NCBI GenBank assembly: GCA_965644315.1
Contig: CBFFRQ010000013.1
Location: 868,001 to 932,000 of the forward strand
Direction of reading: 5' to 3'
Length of the DNA: 64,000 bases
Source: Caecitellus pseudoparvulus
Lineage: Eukaryota; Bigyra: Bicosoecida
This document shows, one piece after another, positions 12,201 through 23,599 of the stretch. The notes under the pieces are model-generated. The model was given only the letters and a program-made list of their open reading frames with translations. It was not told the origin of the DNA and made no database searches. The number at the start of each line of letters is the position of its first letter. Within the stretch, counting starts at the first letter, position 1. Both the position numbers and the translations under genes were made by a program.

Positions 12201-15200
12201 CTGCTGGCGCAGGGAGCGCAGGGGGGTCGCGTCGGGTGCTGCGACGTGGCTGCGGCCGCACGCCCGCACAGCCTCCAGGAAGGACTCCTCCTTCGCCAGC
12301 ACCTGGCGCAGCACCTGCAGCACCAGCACGACACATCGCTCCCGCCACCAGGTCTCAGAGCCGCCAGCCCCCAGCACGACGCCCTGCGCCGCGTGGGCTG
12401 TGCTGGTGTGCTGGCTCACCCGGGGGTGCCGAGGGGCAGGGGACGCGGGTGTGTGCGCACCCGCATCCTCCTCTTCCTCCTCCTTGCGCTCCAGTGTGCC
12501 TGATGCTGGCTGCCTGACGCGGCCGGCCGCCTCGGCGAAGAAGTCAGAGCCGAATTCGTGCGCTGCAGCCCCTCCTCGTGCCCCAGGCATGCTAGCGGCG
12601 GCGTCTTGCTTCAGAGCGTCGGCCCCCCCTCCGTGCAGCAGCAAAGCCAGGCAGGCGTGCAGCAATGCATCGCCTGCCAGGAGCTGGTACATGACGAGGT
12701 AGCCACTGGACCGGGGCGGGGAGACGGTGCTGGCGTACAGCGCTGCCACCTCCTGGCGGGGGTCCTGCGCCATGCCGAAGCCAGCCTGCCCGTCCTCAAC
12801 ACCCCCCACAGTGGGAGGGGTGTACCGCGCCGCCTCGTTGTGCTGCCGCGCGGCTGCGGCTGGCAGGTGGGGGGAGAAGTCCCACTCGGGCAGGCCCGGC
12901 GTGATGGAGGCCAGGGCAGCTTTGCTGAGGTGCGGTACAGCCCCACGGCCAAACTGCCGACCGTGGAGCGAGTCTTGTGTTCCGGGCACGGCCTGCCCCA
13001 TGGGCGGCTGGGGGCTGCCCTGCACCTCTGGCGCTGGGAAGTGCACGGTGTATGCAGCCAGGGCGTCGTGCAGGATGGTCAGGGCGTGCGCTGCGAGGCG
13101 CCAGGGCCCCTCCCTGGCCCGGTGGTCGTACCGCCGCTTGAAGGCGCCACACAGCACCGTGTCCATGGCGAAGCGCAGGTAGGGCGCGGTGCCGGGCAGA
13201 CGTTGGCCAGCGCCCAGCGTGGCTGCCACGGCCTGCCCTGCGCTGGTGGCACGCTCGCCCAGGGCGAGGCAGCGCAGGAGGTGCAGGAAGCCCTCAGTGC
13301 TGGGGAAACGCAGGTCCACCTCCTCCACCGCCTGCAGCTCCAGGCCGATGCCGGAAGTGGAGTGGGGCGGCGCCCCAAGGAAAGACTCGGCCGTGTCGGC
13401 ACACTCCAGGGCGGAGATGGGGCCAGGGGCCACCCCACTCCGTGGCGTCCGCCCACCCATCCATGCCACTCCCCGCCTAGGGGCCTCCTCCACTGCAGAC
13501 AGGGCGTGGCGCGGCAGGGTGGCTAGGATGCCCTGTTGGTCCAGCAGACGCCACATGTCGGGGGCGGCGTCCGGGTCCAGAGACAGCGTGCCCAGGACGC
13601 GGTACAGCGCGCCCTTGACGTCGGCGGGCAGCTGCTGCTTGGCCAGCCCCAGCAAGGCGCGACGGGCGTCGGGGTACGCAGCTTGGAAGGCTGCGCGCAG
13701 CCGGGGGCAGGCACAGAGAGCCTGGATCAAGCGGCAGATGCCCAGGACCAAGTCCACCTCCACGCCCGTGAGGCCGGGGGCTGGCCCAGCAGGCGCCAGG
13801 GTGGGCGTGGGCTGGCCACCCCGCCCCCCACCCCGGACCTGGGAGGGTGTTTGGGGCGGTGGCACGAGGCGCTTGGCGATGGTGTTGAGCTCTCGCAGCA
13901 GACTGGGCAAGGTCACCTGGGGCTGGGCGTGGAAGTGGCCCGCATCTGGCATGTCCCCTGGCTCAGCACCGAAGGCGGTGCTGGTGTCGTGTCCCAGCAA
14001 GGAGCGCTCAGGCGTGAACATGCCAGTGGAGGGGGTGTACGCCCCCCCTTGTGCCTCCCGGGCGCCGCCGTACGCTCCCGACACGGGCGGGTTCAGGAAG
14101 TCGTATGCATGCTGTGTGCAGGAGGTGTTGGCAGCTGACGTCGTGGGGGGCGCCAGTGCAGCCAGTAGACGCACGTAGGCAGCCTTGGCGTCATGGCCGC
14201 CCTCCGCTGCCGCGTTGGCCACGGCCGTGACGAACGGGACGGCGCCTGTGTCGCCCCCTCCACACAGCTCAAAGGCGCTGGGGTGCTCGGCAAAGCGGTC
14301 GCCGTGGTGTAGACCCTCCAGCATGGAATCGCCGCCACCCTCCATGAAGTCCGAGGTGGGGCCGCCGCCGCCACTGCCATCTGGTCCGGCTTCCAGGGCC
14401 GTAGCCATGCTGCCTGCCACGCACCAGAAGAGCGCAGCACGCTGTGGATCCAGCGTGACCAGCACTGCGAAGAAGTCAGCAATGTCCTCCAGGTGGTCGC
14501 CTGCCCTGGCGCGTTTCAGCGCCGTGCCCAGGCGACCCTGTGCTCGTGCAGCCAGCGCCGCACTGGCCCCTGCGGGGGAGAAGAAGTCCCCAGGCGCCTC
14601 CGAGTCCGCTGCACGGCGGATCTGCTCCTCGTGCATGCTCCAGGACCGGCGCATGAGGGTGCCGGAGGTGAACCGGTCGAAACGCAGCAGCTCGGCGACG
14701 GAGTCCAGCAGCAGCGGCGTGAAGGCTGGCAGGGTCAGCGTGCAGGCCTGCACAGCGGGCGAGGCCAGGCCACGGGTTAAGAACTGCACACCCCCGTGAT
14801 TGAGGGCCCTGTGCAGCATGGTGCGCATGCGTTCAGAGACGCGGCCATGCTGGCGCAGCAGGGCGGTCAGGCTCTCCCCTCTGGACGGGTGTTCCGGCAA
14901 GGCAGACGGCAGGGCAGCGCTGGTGCTGGCCTGCACATCCCACCACACCACGGGCGTGTCGGGGTGCGCAAAGGCCCAGGCGACGGCAGGGTCCACAGGC
15001 GCCTCGCTCGGCAAGTGCACGGTCTGGGCAAGGTGGGACACCTCGCTGTCGGCGAGTGCGACCAGGCTGGGTCGCTGCAAGGAGTGCAGGAGCAAGACAA
15101 TGGCCAGCAACGTGGCGCCGTGGGCACCCGTGTGCAGCCACGAGGCGCCACCTGACAAACCCAGTGCGTTCTTGAACGCTGTGTAGGTGTCGGGGCAGGC

Positions 15201-16469
15201 TGACAGGTGTGCCGCCATGAGGGGGGCAGCTTGGACTCGGGCGAGGTCGGCACTGCCGCGAGGCACTGTGCCGGTGCGATAGTCGGCAACGCGGAACAGG
15301 CACATGGTGAGCAGGAACACCACTTCGTGGGTGGGGTTGTCAGGGGTGCTCACCGGTGCGGCGGCGAGGGAGTCCGAGACGGTGTGCAAGGCTTGCACCA
15401 GGTGCAGCAGCTCACCACCAGTGAGGGAATCCGTGGACTGCCCCCCCTGCATGCTGGTGGGCCCGAACAGCGTCAGGGTGCTGTGGCACACCACCAAGTA
15501 CAGGCACTCGGCCGCCAGCAGGCGCTGCTGCAGGCAGGCCTGGTACCGCAAGGCATTGCCCGTGGAAGCCGAGTTCTCGGCAGCCAGCGCAGTCAGGGAC
15601 ACCACTGTGTGCAGCAGCCCGTGCACGAGGCCGGGGCCGTCGCTGTTGGAGGGCAGCAGCACGCGCTCCACCATCTCACTGACGGCCCGTTGGGCATGCT
15701 CTGGCAGGGCCTGGTCACAGCGGGCTTCCAGGATCTGCTTCAGGCACGTGAGGAGCTCTGTGCAGTGCTTGGACAGCAGCTGGGCCCCTCGCTGCACGAG
15801 GAATGTCTGGGACACTGTGCCAGGGGAGGGGGTGGGATGGGGTGACGGAGCGGAATTCGCACGCGCGCCAGCAGGCAACGGCAGGCCGCACTGCAGACGC
15901 AGGAGAGCCAAACGATCCGGCAGACACTGCCCATGTGCAGACAGAGTCAAGGTCGCAGCGCTGCGTCTGCATCTCCAGGCGCCCGCGCGATGTTTGGGCG
16001 CGGCAGGCGGTGTTCACGCACCTGCGCCGCTGCTGTCCTCCTGCTGTGCGTGAGAGATGAGGCGAGCCGCCACGTGCTCGTTCACGCCGAACTTGTCGGC
16101 CAAGTCGATGGCCAGGTCAGACACTGTCTTCTGGGGCGTGTCCAGGCTCTTGACAGCAGTCAAGGCCTCCGCCTCCTTCGGCGGCAACCACATCGGGTTG
16201 CGCAGGCGCCGTTGTGCGGAAGCCACTGCTGTCTGCAGCCGAGCCACGTGCTGCGTGGACTGCTCCGACAAGAACGCCCGGACAGCGGCAGAGAGGCTGT
16301 CGCACAGGACATCCTGCAGGGTGTACTTGGTGTACGAGATGGGCCCCGTCGGCACTGCAGGCGCCTGCACTTGCTGCTGGCCGCCTGGCTGAGGCAGCAG
16401 AGCTTGCTGCTGGCCTTGCTGGGCTGGCGCGGGGGTGCCGCCCAGCAGGCTGCCGCCCAGCAGGGACAT
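6228..16469 (-). CDS. NUP205: Nucleoporin NUP205/Nup192, inner ring of the nuclear pore
   Basis: This is a large alpha-solenoid scaffold of the nuclear pore inner ring. Exon 1 is 16469-16022 and exon 2 is 15814-6228, giving 3,344 residues; the 207-nt intron is phase 1 and the sum is an exact number of codons. Recognisable segments in order are: the N-terminal ISYTKYTLQDVLCDSL...RRLRNPMWLPPKE block; DPQRAALFWC (compare the LALEYWCP region of animal NUP205); VKGALYRVLGTLSLDPDAAPDMWRLLDQQGIL; GYLVMYQLLAGDALLHACLALLL; and NIGLELLGFG. At roughly 1.6 times the usual 1,700-2,000 residues it is unusually long, with many Gly/Ser/Ala-rich insertions. The N-terminus (SLLGGSLLGG, PAQQGQQQ) looks like a degenerate FG-nucleoporin tail. 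The ATG at 16469 is the first in frame; upstream only a GTG is available. Additional small introns inside exon 2 cannot be excluded. Confidence 0.85.
15850..15860. promoter_or_regulatory. GCGGAATTCGC, variant of the repeated element, NUP205 intron 1
   Basis: One base differs from the consensus GCGGAAAT. It sits inside the single predicted intron of NUP205, about 610 nt downstream of the ATG. As a variant it is weaker evidence than the exact matches. Confidence 0.3.
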
Positions 16470-16747
16470 GCTGGGCGCAGGGCAGGTCCACGGCACACGC
16501 ACGGATCACCGAGCCTCTGCTGTCATGCGGAGCTGCTGCTGCTGCACACCGCGCAGCTGCTTCGTCCTTTCGTTTTGCTGAGCCGCAGGAAGTGTGCTCT
16601 CTCCGGCGAGACGCCCAGCAGAGTACGGAGCTCTGGCACATTCCCGCCCTCCACCCCAGAACGGGAAGACTGTGCATTCTTGCTATCACATGCCCTGCTT
16701 ATCACCTCTGCTCGCTTCCTCGGGCATCTTCCGGGGCATGGCGCAGC

Positions 16748-18582
16748 ATGGCGTTTCACCCTGAAACTCCTCGAGCCTCTGCGCAGCTCCTGTCCAGCCT
16801 GCAGCAAGAGGTGTCTGACAGCCCTGGTGTGTGTGCGCTGTTCGTGTTCGCGGGCATGCCTTCCATACCTCACTTCGCCCTCGCTCCCACCGCATCGCAG
16901 CTGGCGCTGTCAAACGCCTCGGCGCTCTGGTCAAGGCAGCCTGTCGAGCCTTCCGTTACGCCAAGCTGCACTCCCCAGCTGCCGATGCCGTGTCCGTCGG
17001 CGTCGAGGCCGCCCTCGCCGCTCGATCAGTCACAGGCCTGGCCATGAAGGCAGACAAGGCTGTCGTCGCTGCCTGCCATGCCCTGGCCAAGCACTTGCAG
17101 AGCGCCGTGACGGTTGTGCAGGCTGGCGCTGCCACTGCCGTGGGCCGCACCCTGTTCCACAGCCCCCTGGACACACACCCACGCCTGGCCCTGACCCTGG
17201 TGCAGGAGCTGCTCAACGCACTACAGGCAGCAGTCGCCCGTAACGGCACTGCAGCCGGCTCAGTGGGCGATGATGAGGTGTTGCAAGCTGTGTGTGGCGC
17301 CCTGGCCAACGCCGGCAAGTCCCAAGCCGCGCGCACACTGGCACCCCTGGTCAGCAAAGTGCTTACAGGGCTCGCAGCGGCGGCGTGTCGCCCTGCACAT
17401 GGCCGGGCCCAAGGCTGTGCCCCAGACCACACCGTGCGCAGCTGCCCCGCAACGCCACCACCCACTGCCGCCGCTCGTGAGACGGCACAGGCGGCGGCTT
17501 TGGGCGCCCTGGAGGTGTGGCTGGTGCACGTTCCCTTGCCAGGGGAAGGCCCCGGGGATCGGCATGATGAGTCCCTGCACCTGGACAGTTTACAGAGCCT
17601 GGTGCCGGAGCTGGCGGCGGCGCTGACCGTGGCACTTGCAGCAGCGCGCCTCGCGCTACGAGCAGCTCACCGCTCCTCTGCACTGTACGCTGCACGGGCC
17701 CTGGAGCTGTGGCTGCTGGCACATGGCGCAGAGTTGCCTGGTCAAGCAGAGCACGCTGTGGAGGTGGCCGGTTCGGCAGCTGCTGGCGAGGCACAGCCTG
17801 TGCAAGAGCGTTTGGAGGTTTCCGCACACGACAGCGCAGAGAGTTTTGAACCGCCCAAAGAGTCGCTTGTGGCGGCATTCCCCACCACAGCTGGAGCAGG
17901 GACACAAATTGAAGCCGCCGGTCAAAAGACTGAGCACAGCGATGAGGAGGGCGCCGCGACTCAACACACAGAGCAGCAGCAAAACGCAGAAACGAAGGCT
18001 GTCCCACCCCTGCAACTCCCTGCACAAGGCGGCACTTTGCCTGCCGCTGCAGCAACTGGGTCGGGCACGAGCACGGATCAGCAGCCCCCCCCACCTCTCA
18101 TACCTGCCGCTGCACCCTTGGCCAGCGCTTGCAGTGCGCTAGCCGCCCAGGCAACCTCGTTGCAGACGCTGGTGGGAGCGTGCCAACACCGCGTGCCACC
18201 CGCAGCCACTGCAACGTCCGTGACGGCGCTGCCGTGGCAGATCAAAGTGGCAGTGGACAAAGTGCCTGCAGACGTGCTGTGGAAGGGCTCGTGGCAGGGT
18301 GGCGTGGTGGATGGCATCCTGACGGTGCTGTGCCGTGTGCTGGTGTCCGTTGCGGCTCACGGACTGGAAACGCAGCAGCCCACAAACATCGTGCCGTGGC
18401 TCACCGATGTCGTGAGTGCTTGCTGCGCAGGACACCTGGCCCTCCTGCCATCCACTTTGACTGCGCTGCGCTGTGCCCTGGTCAGTCTCAGTCGGCTGGC
18501 TTGCCCAAAGCAAGGTGCGGCTTGTGCGCGCTTGCTGCTGAGCGTGCAGCGCCTGCAAGGTGGCAGGGGGCTGGCCTCGTGA
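16748..18582 (+). CDS. Unrecognised protein, helix-rich with acidic/Gln-rich linker
   Basis: I do not recognise this gene. The model is exon 1 at 16748-16826 (MAFHPETPRASAQ...) and exon 2 at 16901-18582, with a 74-nt intron GTGTGTGTGC...CATCGCAG. It gives 586 residues and is the only combination I found that keeps phase from an ATG. The N-terminal 230 residues are Ala/Leu/Val-rich helices that could be HEAT-like. A polar linker follows (EAAGQKTEHSDEEG, EQQQNAETK, runs of Pro), then another helical block to the C-terminus (SCLTALRCALVSL-type segments). It is divergent from NUP205 across a 278-nt shared upstream region and followed by the transporter gene after 161 nt. No signal peptide or clear membrane helix is seen. 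Function unknown. Confidence 0.6.
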
Positions 18583-18726
18583 GCCAGCTTGCCTGCCCGC
18601 CAAATGTACGCCGCCACACAATTCAGTGCCATGCTGCTTGTTCTGCACCCCTTGTCGGCCTTTCGCAGTGCCCGTCGCACCCCCTTCCAGGCCTGCCGTG
18701 AACAGGGCATGCACGTGGCCAGACCG

Positions 18727-18734
18727 ATTTCCGC
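18727..18734. promoter_or_regulatory. ATTTCCGC element upstream of the phosphate-translocator gene
   Basis: CGATTTCCGCAC ends about 10 nt before the ATG at 18744, in the same orientation as the copies before the GT90 and hydrolase genes. Confidence 0.5.
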
Positions 18735-18743
18735 ACGGCAAGC

Positions 18744-20549
18744 ATGCAGGCACTCAGGGCCGCCGCCGCGCGGGTGCAGGCGAGTTTGACGGGTTTGGGG
18801 GCAGCGTTTTACTTCTCCTTCGTTGGATGGTACATCTGCACCAGTGTGTTCTCCATTTCCGCCAAGCAGGCGCTGGCAGGCAGCGACAAAGTGCAGCATG
18901 CGCCTGTGGCAACTCCCCTGTCCCTTGGCATCCTCTGCTTCGCTGCGGGCCTGCTGCTCACCAGCGCCAACCGCCCCAAGCTCTGGTGCAACCTGCCTTC
19001 CGTCTTGCTGACGGTGGACCCTCCCCAAATGCTCATGTCCCTCGCCCACACGGTGGGCACCCTGCTCACCCTGTCTGCTCTCGCCAACGGCAGCCTGGCC
19101 GTCACGTACGCAGTCAAGGCCTGTGAGCCGCTCACCACGGCTGCCTTGACCGCCCTCGTCCTCGGCACCGCCTACACCCCCTGGCAGCTCCTTGCGCTGG
19201 TGCCAGTGGCGGCGGGCCTGGCCATCGCCTCCAGCCCCGGCTTGTCGCCCTCCACTGGCGGCACACCTCCACGCGGCGGCCTGCTCCTGGCTGGAGCCCT
19301 GCCTGCCATCCTCAGCAACGTCATGTTCTCAGCCCGCACGACCCTGGCCAAACTGAAGCAGCTGCAGCTGGAGGCCGCCCCAGAACCCCCTCACACGCCC
19401 AGTGACAGGGCGCCCCGCTCCCGCTCCCCAACTCACGTCCTGGCACAATTCGGGTACACCGTCTCCCCTGCGCGGGCCCCTGTCGCGGCAAGCCGGCCAG
19501 GAGCACTGCACTTTGCTGCTGCTCCCCGCCTCCCGCGCCCTGCTCCGCTGAGGGGCGCAGCTGCTGCCGCTGCGGCCGCGTCGGGGTCAGCCCGCCTGCA
19601 GAGCATGGTGACTCAGGCAGCTTGGGCGGAGGTGGGGGGTGCGGAGGACAGCGCCTCGGGGTGGAACAAGCACCCCTTTGACGTCAGCGAGTCAGAGGGG
19701 GAGGGGGAAGGGAGTGGCCGCAGGTCCGCCACGCCGGGGGTGGCCTCCCCTGCAGGGCAAGCGGACATGCCCCTGCCGCCCCCCGTCGGACCCCTCCCCC
19801 CCCGCGCCCTCCCCGCGCCACGCACAGCCCCCGCGTACGAGATGGACAACTTGGACCGCCTGCTCCTGGCCAACGTGCACGCCCTGCTGCTGTGCACTGT
19901 GCTGCTGGCACAGGATGAGGCCAGTCTGGCAGCGCTGTCCCAGCTGGGCACTGGGGTGAAGCACTTTGCCTCCGCCCTGCACACCCACGGGTGGGACTTG
20001 GTGCTGGGGCAGCCTGTGGACGGAGTGGACGGTGGGGGTGCCGCCAGGCAGCCAGTGACAGCGCCACTGGCTGCAGACGATGACTTGACCCTCACCGCGG
20101 GACACCTGGCGCAGGCAGGTGCGGCTGGGCACGCTCTGAACGCCAGCGCCTACCACGCTGTGTTCTCAGTGTTTTCGTTCCTCGTGCTGAACCACATCTC
20201 CCCTGCCGCTCACTCCCTTGGGAACGTCTGCAAGCGCCTGTTCATGGTGGGCGCAGCTGCTGCAGTGCTGGGCCAGGCCTTGGCTGGTGTGCAGTTCGTT
20301 GGCATGGCTGTCTCCCTGCTGGGGGTGTGTGCGTTCACGCTGCTCCCAGGCCCAGTGGCGGGCCAGCCTGGCGTCTGCAGCAGGGTGCCTGCCGCCTGCG
20401 TTGGGGCCTGCGCGACCTTTGCGCGTCGATTCGCCGATGCGCTCAATAGCTGGTGGACAGTGTCAGCCCTGCACCTGGCAGCGGTGGTGGTGGTGTACCT
20501 GGGACATGCGCCCAGTGGGGGCCAAAGCCTCTCCCCCCCCACGCCGTGA
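18744..20549 (+). CDS. Triose-phosphate/phosphate translocator-like transporter (DMT superfamily)
   Basis: This is a membrane transporter of 601 residues in one exon. The N-terminal helix FYFSFVGWYICTSVFSISAKQAL matches the start of TPT-family proteins. The segment AVTYAVKACEPLTTAALTALVLG and the C-terminal ISPAAHSLGNVCKRLFMVGAA correspond to the conserved substrate-site helices (the lysine and arginine of the family's phosphate site are in this type of segment). Members exchange organic phosphates or nucleotide sugars across plastid or Golgi membranes. A large polar insertion (about residues 215-370, Pro/Ala-rich, with DVSESEGEGEGSGR) separates the two halves and makes the protein almost twice the usual core length. 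The start ATG follows the ATTTCCGC motif by about 10 nt. Its stop is 27 nt from the stop of the convergent DRC2 gene. The substrate and organelle are not determinable. Confidence 0.8.
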   Translation: MQALRAAAARVQASLTGLGAAFYFSFVGWYICTSVFSISAKQALAGSDKVQHAPVATPLSLGILCFAAGLLLTSANRPKLWCNLPSVLLTVDPPQMLMSLAHTVGTLLTLSALANGSLAVTYAVKACEPLTTAALTALVLGTAYTPWQLLALVPVAAGLAIASSPGLSPSTGGTPPRGGLLLAGALPAILSNVMFSARTTLAKLKQLQLEAAPEPPHTPSDRAPRSRSPTHVLAQFGYTVSPARAPVAASRPGALHFAAAPRLPRPAPLRGAAAAAAAASGSARLQSMVTQAAWAEVGGAEDSASGWNKHPFDVSESEGEGEGSGRRSATPGVASPAGQADMPLPPPVGPLPPRALPAPRTAPAYEMDNLDRLLLANVHALLLCTVLLAQDEASLAALSQLGTGVKHFASALHTHGWDLVLGQPVDGVDGGGAARQPVTAPLAADDDLTLTAGHLAQAGAAGHALNASAYHAVFSVFSFLVLNHISPAAHSLGNVCKRLFMVGAAAAVLGQALAGVQFVGMAVSLLGVCAFTLLPGPVAGQPGVCSRVPAACVGACATFARRFADALNSWWTVSALHLAAVVVVYLGHAPSGGQSLSPPTP

Positions 20550-20576
20550 TCAACGTGCATTCTGGACACCCCCTCC

Positions 20577-22638
20577 CTACCGCCGCATGCGTGTGGCAGG
20601 GTGTTTGTGTGCGGCGGCCTTGGCAACGACTTGGTTGCCCTCCACCACCACAGTGGACGCCGGTCGTGTGGCAGGCATGTGAATGCGCACAGGCAGTGTG
20701 CCCTCCAAAGCATCGCCCACTGTGGCACCCCCCTCGAAGCGCTGGCGAGCGCGGGAGCGACCCCGCCCGCCGGCACCTGGCACCACGGCACCGCTGCGCC
20801 CGTTTGTGATGAGCAAGGGGTTGGGCCCGTCCATGATGTCTGGGTTCACCGTGAGGCCAGCCAAGTACTGCTGCAGCAGTTCCTGCAGGTGTGCGTTCTC
20901 GTCTTGCAGGCGCCCACGCTCCGCATCCAGCGTCATGAAGTCCAGCAGCGCCGAGTTGTACATCTTCCAGAAGTTGTCCAGCGCATTCACCTCGCCGCCG
21001 CCCAGCAACTGCCGCACGTGGGGCAGGCTGGAGGCGCTGCCGTCCGCTTCGTCTCCCGGCGGGGCAGCGTCTGCCTCCCCCAGCCGCGCCCCCGCGCCCT
21101 GTGTCGCTGCCAGGGCAGCCTCCGTTGCAGCAGCAGCGGCGGCAGTGGTGGCTTCCTGTGCCTCGCGCTCGAACTGGGAGCGGACGACAGCGGAGGCCGC
21201 GGCATCTGCCGAGGAGCCGCCCCCCTCCACGCCCCCCAGTGTGTCCATAATGCCACGGGCAGCTTCCGCCGTCATGGCAGCGGTCATGGTGCCGCCCAGT
21301 GCCCGCTTGGCGAACACCTGGGGTGCCGTCCCGGCAACCTTGCTGGCTCCATCCCGCACTGAAGTGTACCCCATGACGCCACTGGGCGTGTCCTCCTCTG
21401 CCGTCGACTCAACGTAGAATGGCGTCGTGCGCTCTTTGTCCGTCTGCAGCTGCCGCGCACGCTCGCCCAGCTGCAGCACGCGCTCCGCCAGGCGCAGGCG
21501 CTCGTTCAATTCAGCCTTGGCGGCCTGGGCGCTGCGTGACACGGTGTGCAGGCGCTTGGACGCTGCTGCCCGCGCAGTTTCCAGCTGCCGCTTCAGCGCC
21601 ATGACGTGCGCCGACATGCTCGTGCGCTCAGACTTCAGCGACTTGTTGCGCTCCGTGTAGTCTGCTGCGTTGGCGCGCATCTTGGCCTGCCACCGCTCCA
21701 GTTGCCGGTCCAGTTGCCGGATGTGGCGCATGTTACGGTCGTAGTCCCGCGTCGCTTTGAAGTCTGCGTAGGTGAGGTTTTTGAACTGCTCTGTCTTGGC
21801 GTCCGTGTGCTGCAAGAAGCCCATGTGCGCGTTGAAGAACTCCCGTTCCAGCTCGTGCGTTACATCCTCCAGCTGGGACGTCAGCTCCGTGACGCGCTCG
21901 ATGGAGCGTGAGTGCAGGTCGCCCTTGTCCCGAATGAAGTCATTGCGGTCCTCCATGGCCTTCGTCTCCTCCCGCACCCGGATGGCCTCGATGAGGGCCT
22001 TCACGTGGCGCCGGCTCTTGGCCTGGCTCGCTTCCATCTCCTCCCGCTCAGCTTCGTACTCTGCCTCCACTGCCGCCAGCTGCGTCTCGAACGCTGACTC
22101 CAGGCCGGACAAGCGCGAGTCCTGCAGCTCCAGCAGGCGGTCCAGGTGCGCCAGGTGGTCCGTCACGGCCGTGCTGAACTGCTCCTCAGCCTCGTCCAGG
22201 TCCTGGTCCAGCATCTGCAGCAGCGCATCCTTGCGGTCCACGTCCCGCTCGTGGCCCTGGCTCAGCACGTCCACGTCGCGGCGCAGCTCTGACGTCTTGG
22301 CCATGCGCATGATCTTCAGCCACGCGTTCTCCACCTTCTTCTTGTTCAGGCTCGCAGCTGCCTTCTCGCTCTCCAGCCGCTCTTTCAGGATGGCTTTCGT
22401 CTTGTCGGCCAGCCGCCGCATGAAGTCTGCTTCTTGCATGGCCCGCATCTTCGCCAGCAACTCCTTGTCCTTGCTGGTGATGGCTGACTTCTTCTCCTTC
22501 GTCGCGGCTCTGCGGGCAGGCGCGGGGCGGCCAGTTGCTTGCCCGTGCCACACGCGGCAGCAGCGCCAGCGACACACACCTTCCAGACGCGGCAACGCGC
22601 CGAGCACCGCCCTTCAGGCGCTTGCCGAAGGGGGGCAT
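20577..22638 (-). CDS. DRC2: Dynein regulatory complex subunit 2 (CCDC65/FAP250)
   Basis: DRC2 is a coiled-coil subunit of the nexin-dynein regulatory complex linking outer doublets in motile cilia. Exon 1 is 22638-22580 (59 nt, MPPFGKRLKGG...) and exon 2 is 22509-20577, with a 70-nt intron GTGTGTGTC...CCCGCAG; the protein has 663 residues. Diagnostic segments are ADFMRRLADKTKAILKERL, the LRRDVDVLSQGHERDVDRKD-type block, ALLQMLDQDLDEAEEQFSTA followed by DHLAHLDRLLELQDSRL, and the RLAERVLQLGERARQLQTDKE segment ending in TTPFY. The first 400 residues are nearly continuous coiled coil, and the C-terminal 250 are Ala/Gly-rich and poorly conserved. It is longer than the human protein (484 aa) because of that tail. 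It is direct evidence that the organism builds motile flagella. Confidence 0.87.
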
Positions 22639-23078
22639 GGTACTTCGTTCGGCGCTCTCTCCTCTCTGGAGCGCTTGGGCTCAGGCAGCTCGTGGGGGCA
22701 CGCAGCGCAACGTCACAACGCAGTGCTGGTCGCTGCGGCCAAGGAAACGCCACCCCGCAGCGCAAGCGGCTGCCGCACACGCCGCAGGCCAATGAAAGTG
22801 TATCAGGTTGATCATTGAATGGCGTGTTTACTTGAGATTGCTAATGCCATGTATTTTGTTTGTGCCCTTGGCCTGCGCCGTTGGTGCAGGGGCGATTGAC
22901 TGTATCGACACCTGAATGGCGGGCTTGCACAGGAATGCCAAAAAGGCCGCGCAGGCACGCAGGGACTGAGTCACATCTTCCTCATGGCATAGCCTTGTTG
23001 TGGTAGAGCCGAATGCTCGTGTGAGGCCCCACGAGCGCCTCAACCTAAGCTGCACCCAGGAGCTCTGCCTCAGCACTA
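22639..23078. other. Intergenic region between TRAPPC1 3' end and DRC2 start
   Basis: This 440-nt gap is noticeably more AT-rich than its surroundings between about 22790 and 22910. I see no open frame with splice support, no tRNA box B and no long inverted repeat. It should hold the DRC2 promoter and the TRAPPC1 3' untranslated region. No copy of the GCGGAAAT motif is present. Confidence 0.5.
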
Positions 23079-23599
23079 TCAGCCAACGCACAGCTCTGCG
23101 ACGAGCGTGTTCACCTTGTGCACAAACGCAGGCGCCTTGATTGCCTTCTTCGTGTCTTGGAAGGGGTTCAGCACCACGAAAGGCACGAAGGCCTCCCTGT
23201 ACAGGCGCGCCAGAGTGCTGGACGCAGTCAACACCTCCTTGCTCGTCGCCAGGACGAAGTGGAAGCCAGTGGGGACTTCCAGGTGATGCAAGTTGTACGA
23301 GGATGTGGTGTACATGGAAACACCTTCCTCTTGGTCACTGCAAGGCGCCAAACAACACAAGTTACGGCGCAGCCAGGTGGCGTGGTGGCCCTGCGGAAAT
23401 CGCACCTGTTTGGGCTCATCTTTTGACACAGGTGCTTGAAGCTGAACAGCATGCCGAACATGAGCTTTTGGTCCTCCTCCGGCTGGTCGCTCAACAGGTT
23501 GCGCTTGCGGCTCCACTCCTGGTAGTACAGGCAGTTGCCAGACTTGTCAAACACATACAGCATGTGCGCCACCCTGGACGCGGAGGAGCTTGCTGCCAT
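23079..23599 (-). CDS. TRAPPC1: TRAPP complex subunit 1 (Bet5), longin-fold core subunit
   Basis: This is a small core subunit of the TRAPP complexes, exchange factors for Rab1/Ypt1 at the Golgi. Exon 1 is 23599-23406 and exon 2 is 23337-23079, giving 150 residues against about 145 in animals. HMLYVFDKSGNCLYYQEWSRKR and LMFGMLFSFKHLCQKMSPN match the first half of the longin fold, and YTTSSYNLHHLEVPTGFHFVL and FVPFVVLNPF the second. The 68-nt intron starts GTGCGATTTCCGC, so the repeated motif sits directly at the donor. Intron phase 2 restores SDQEEG. The ATG at 23599 (MAASSS) was chosen because its length fits; one upstream in-frame ATG could add nine residues. Confidence 0.88.
23393..23403. 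promoter_or_regulatory. GCGGAAATCGC element at the TRAPPC1 intron donor
   Basis: On the coding strand the intron begins GTGCGATTTCCGC, so the element overlaps the 5' splice site, about 200 nt downstream of the ATG. Confidence 0.5.

Noticed and set aside
15861-16021. An extra small coding exon between the NUP205 exons
   Set aside because: A frame exists but needs two additional splice junctions; a single 207-nt phase-1 intron explains the data and gives an exact codon count.
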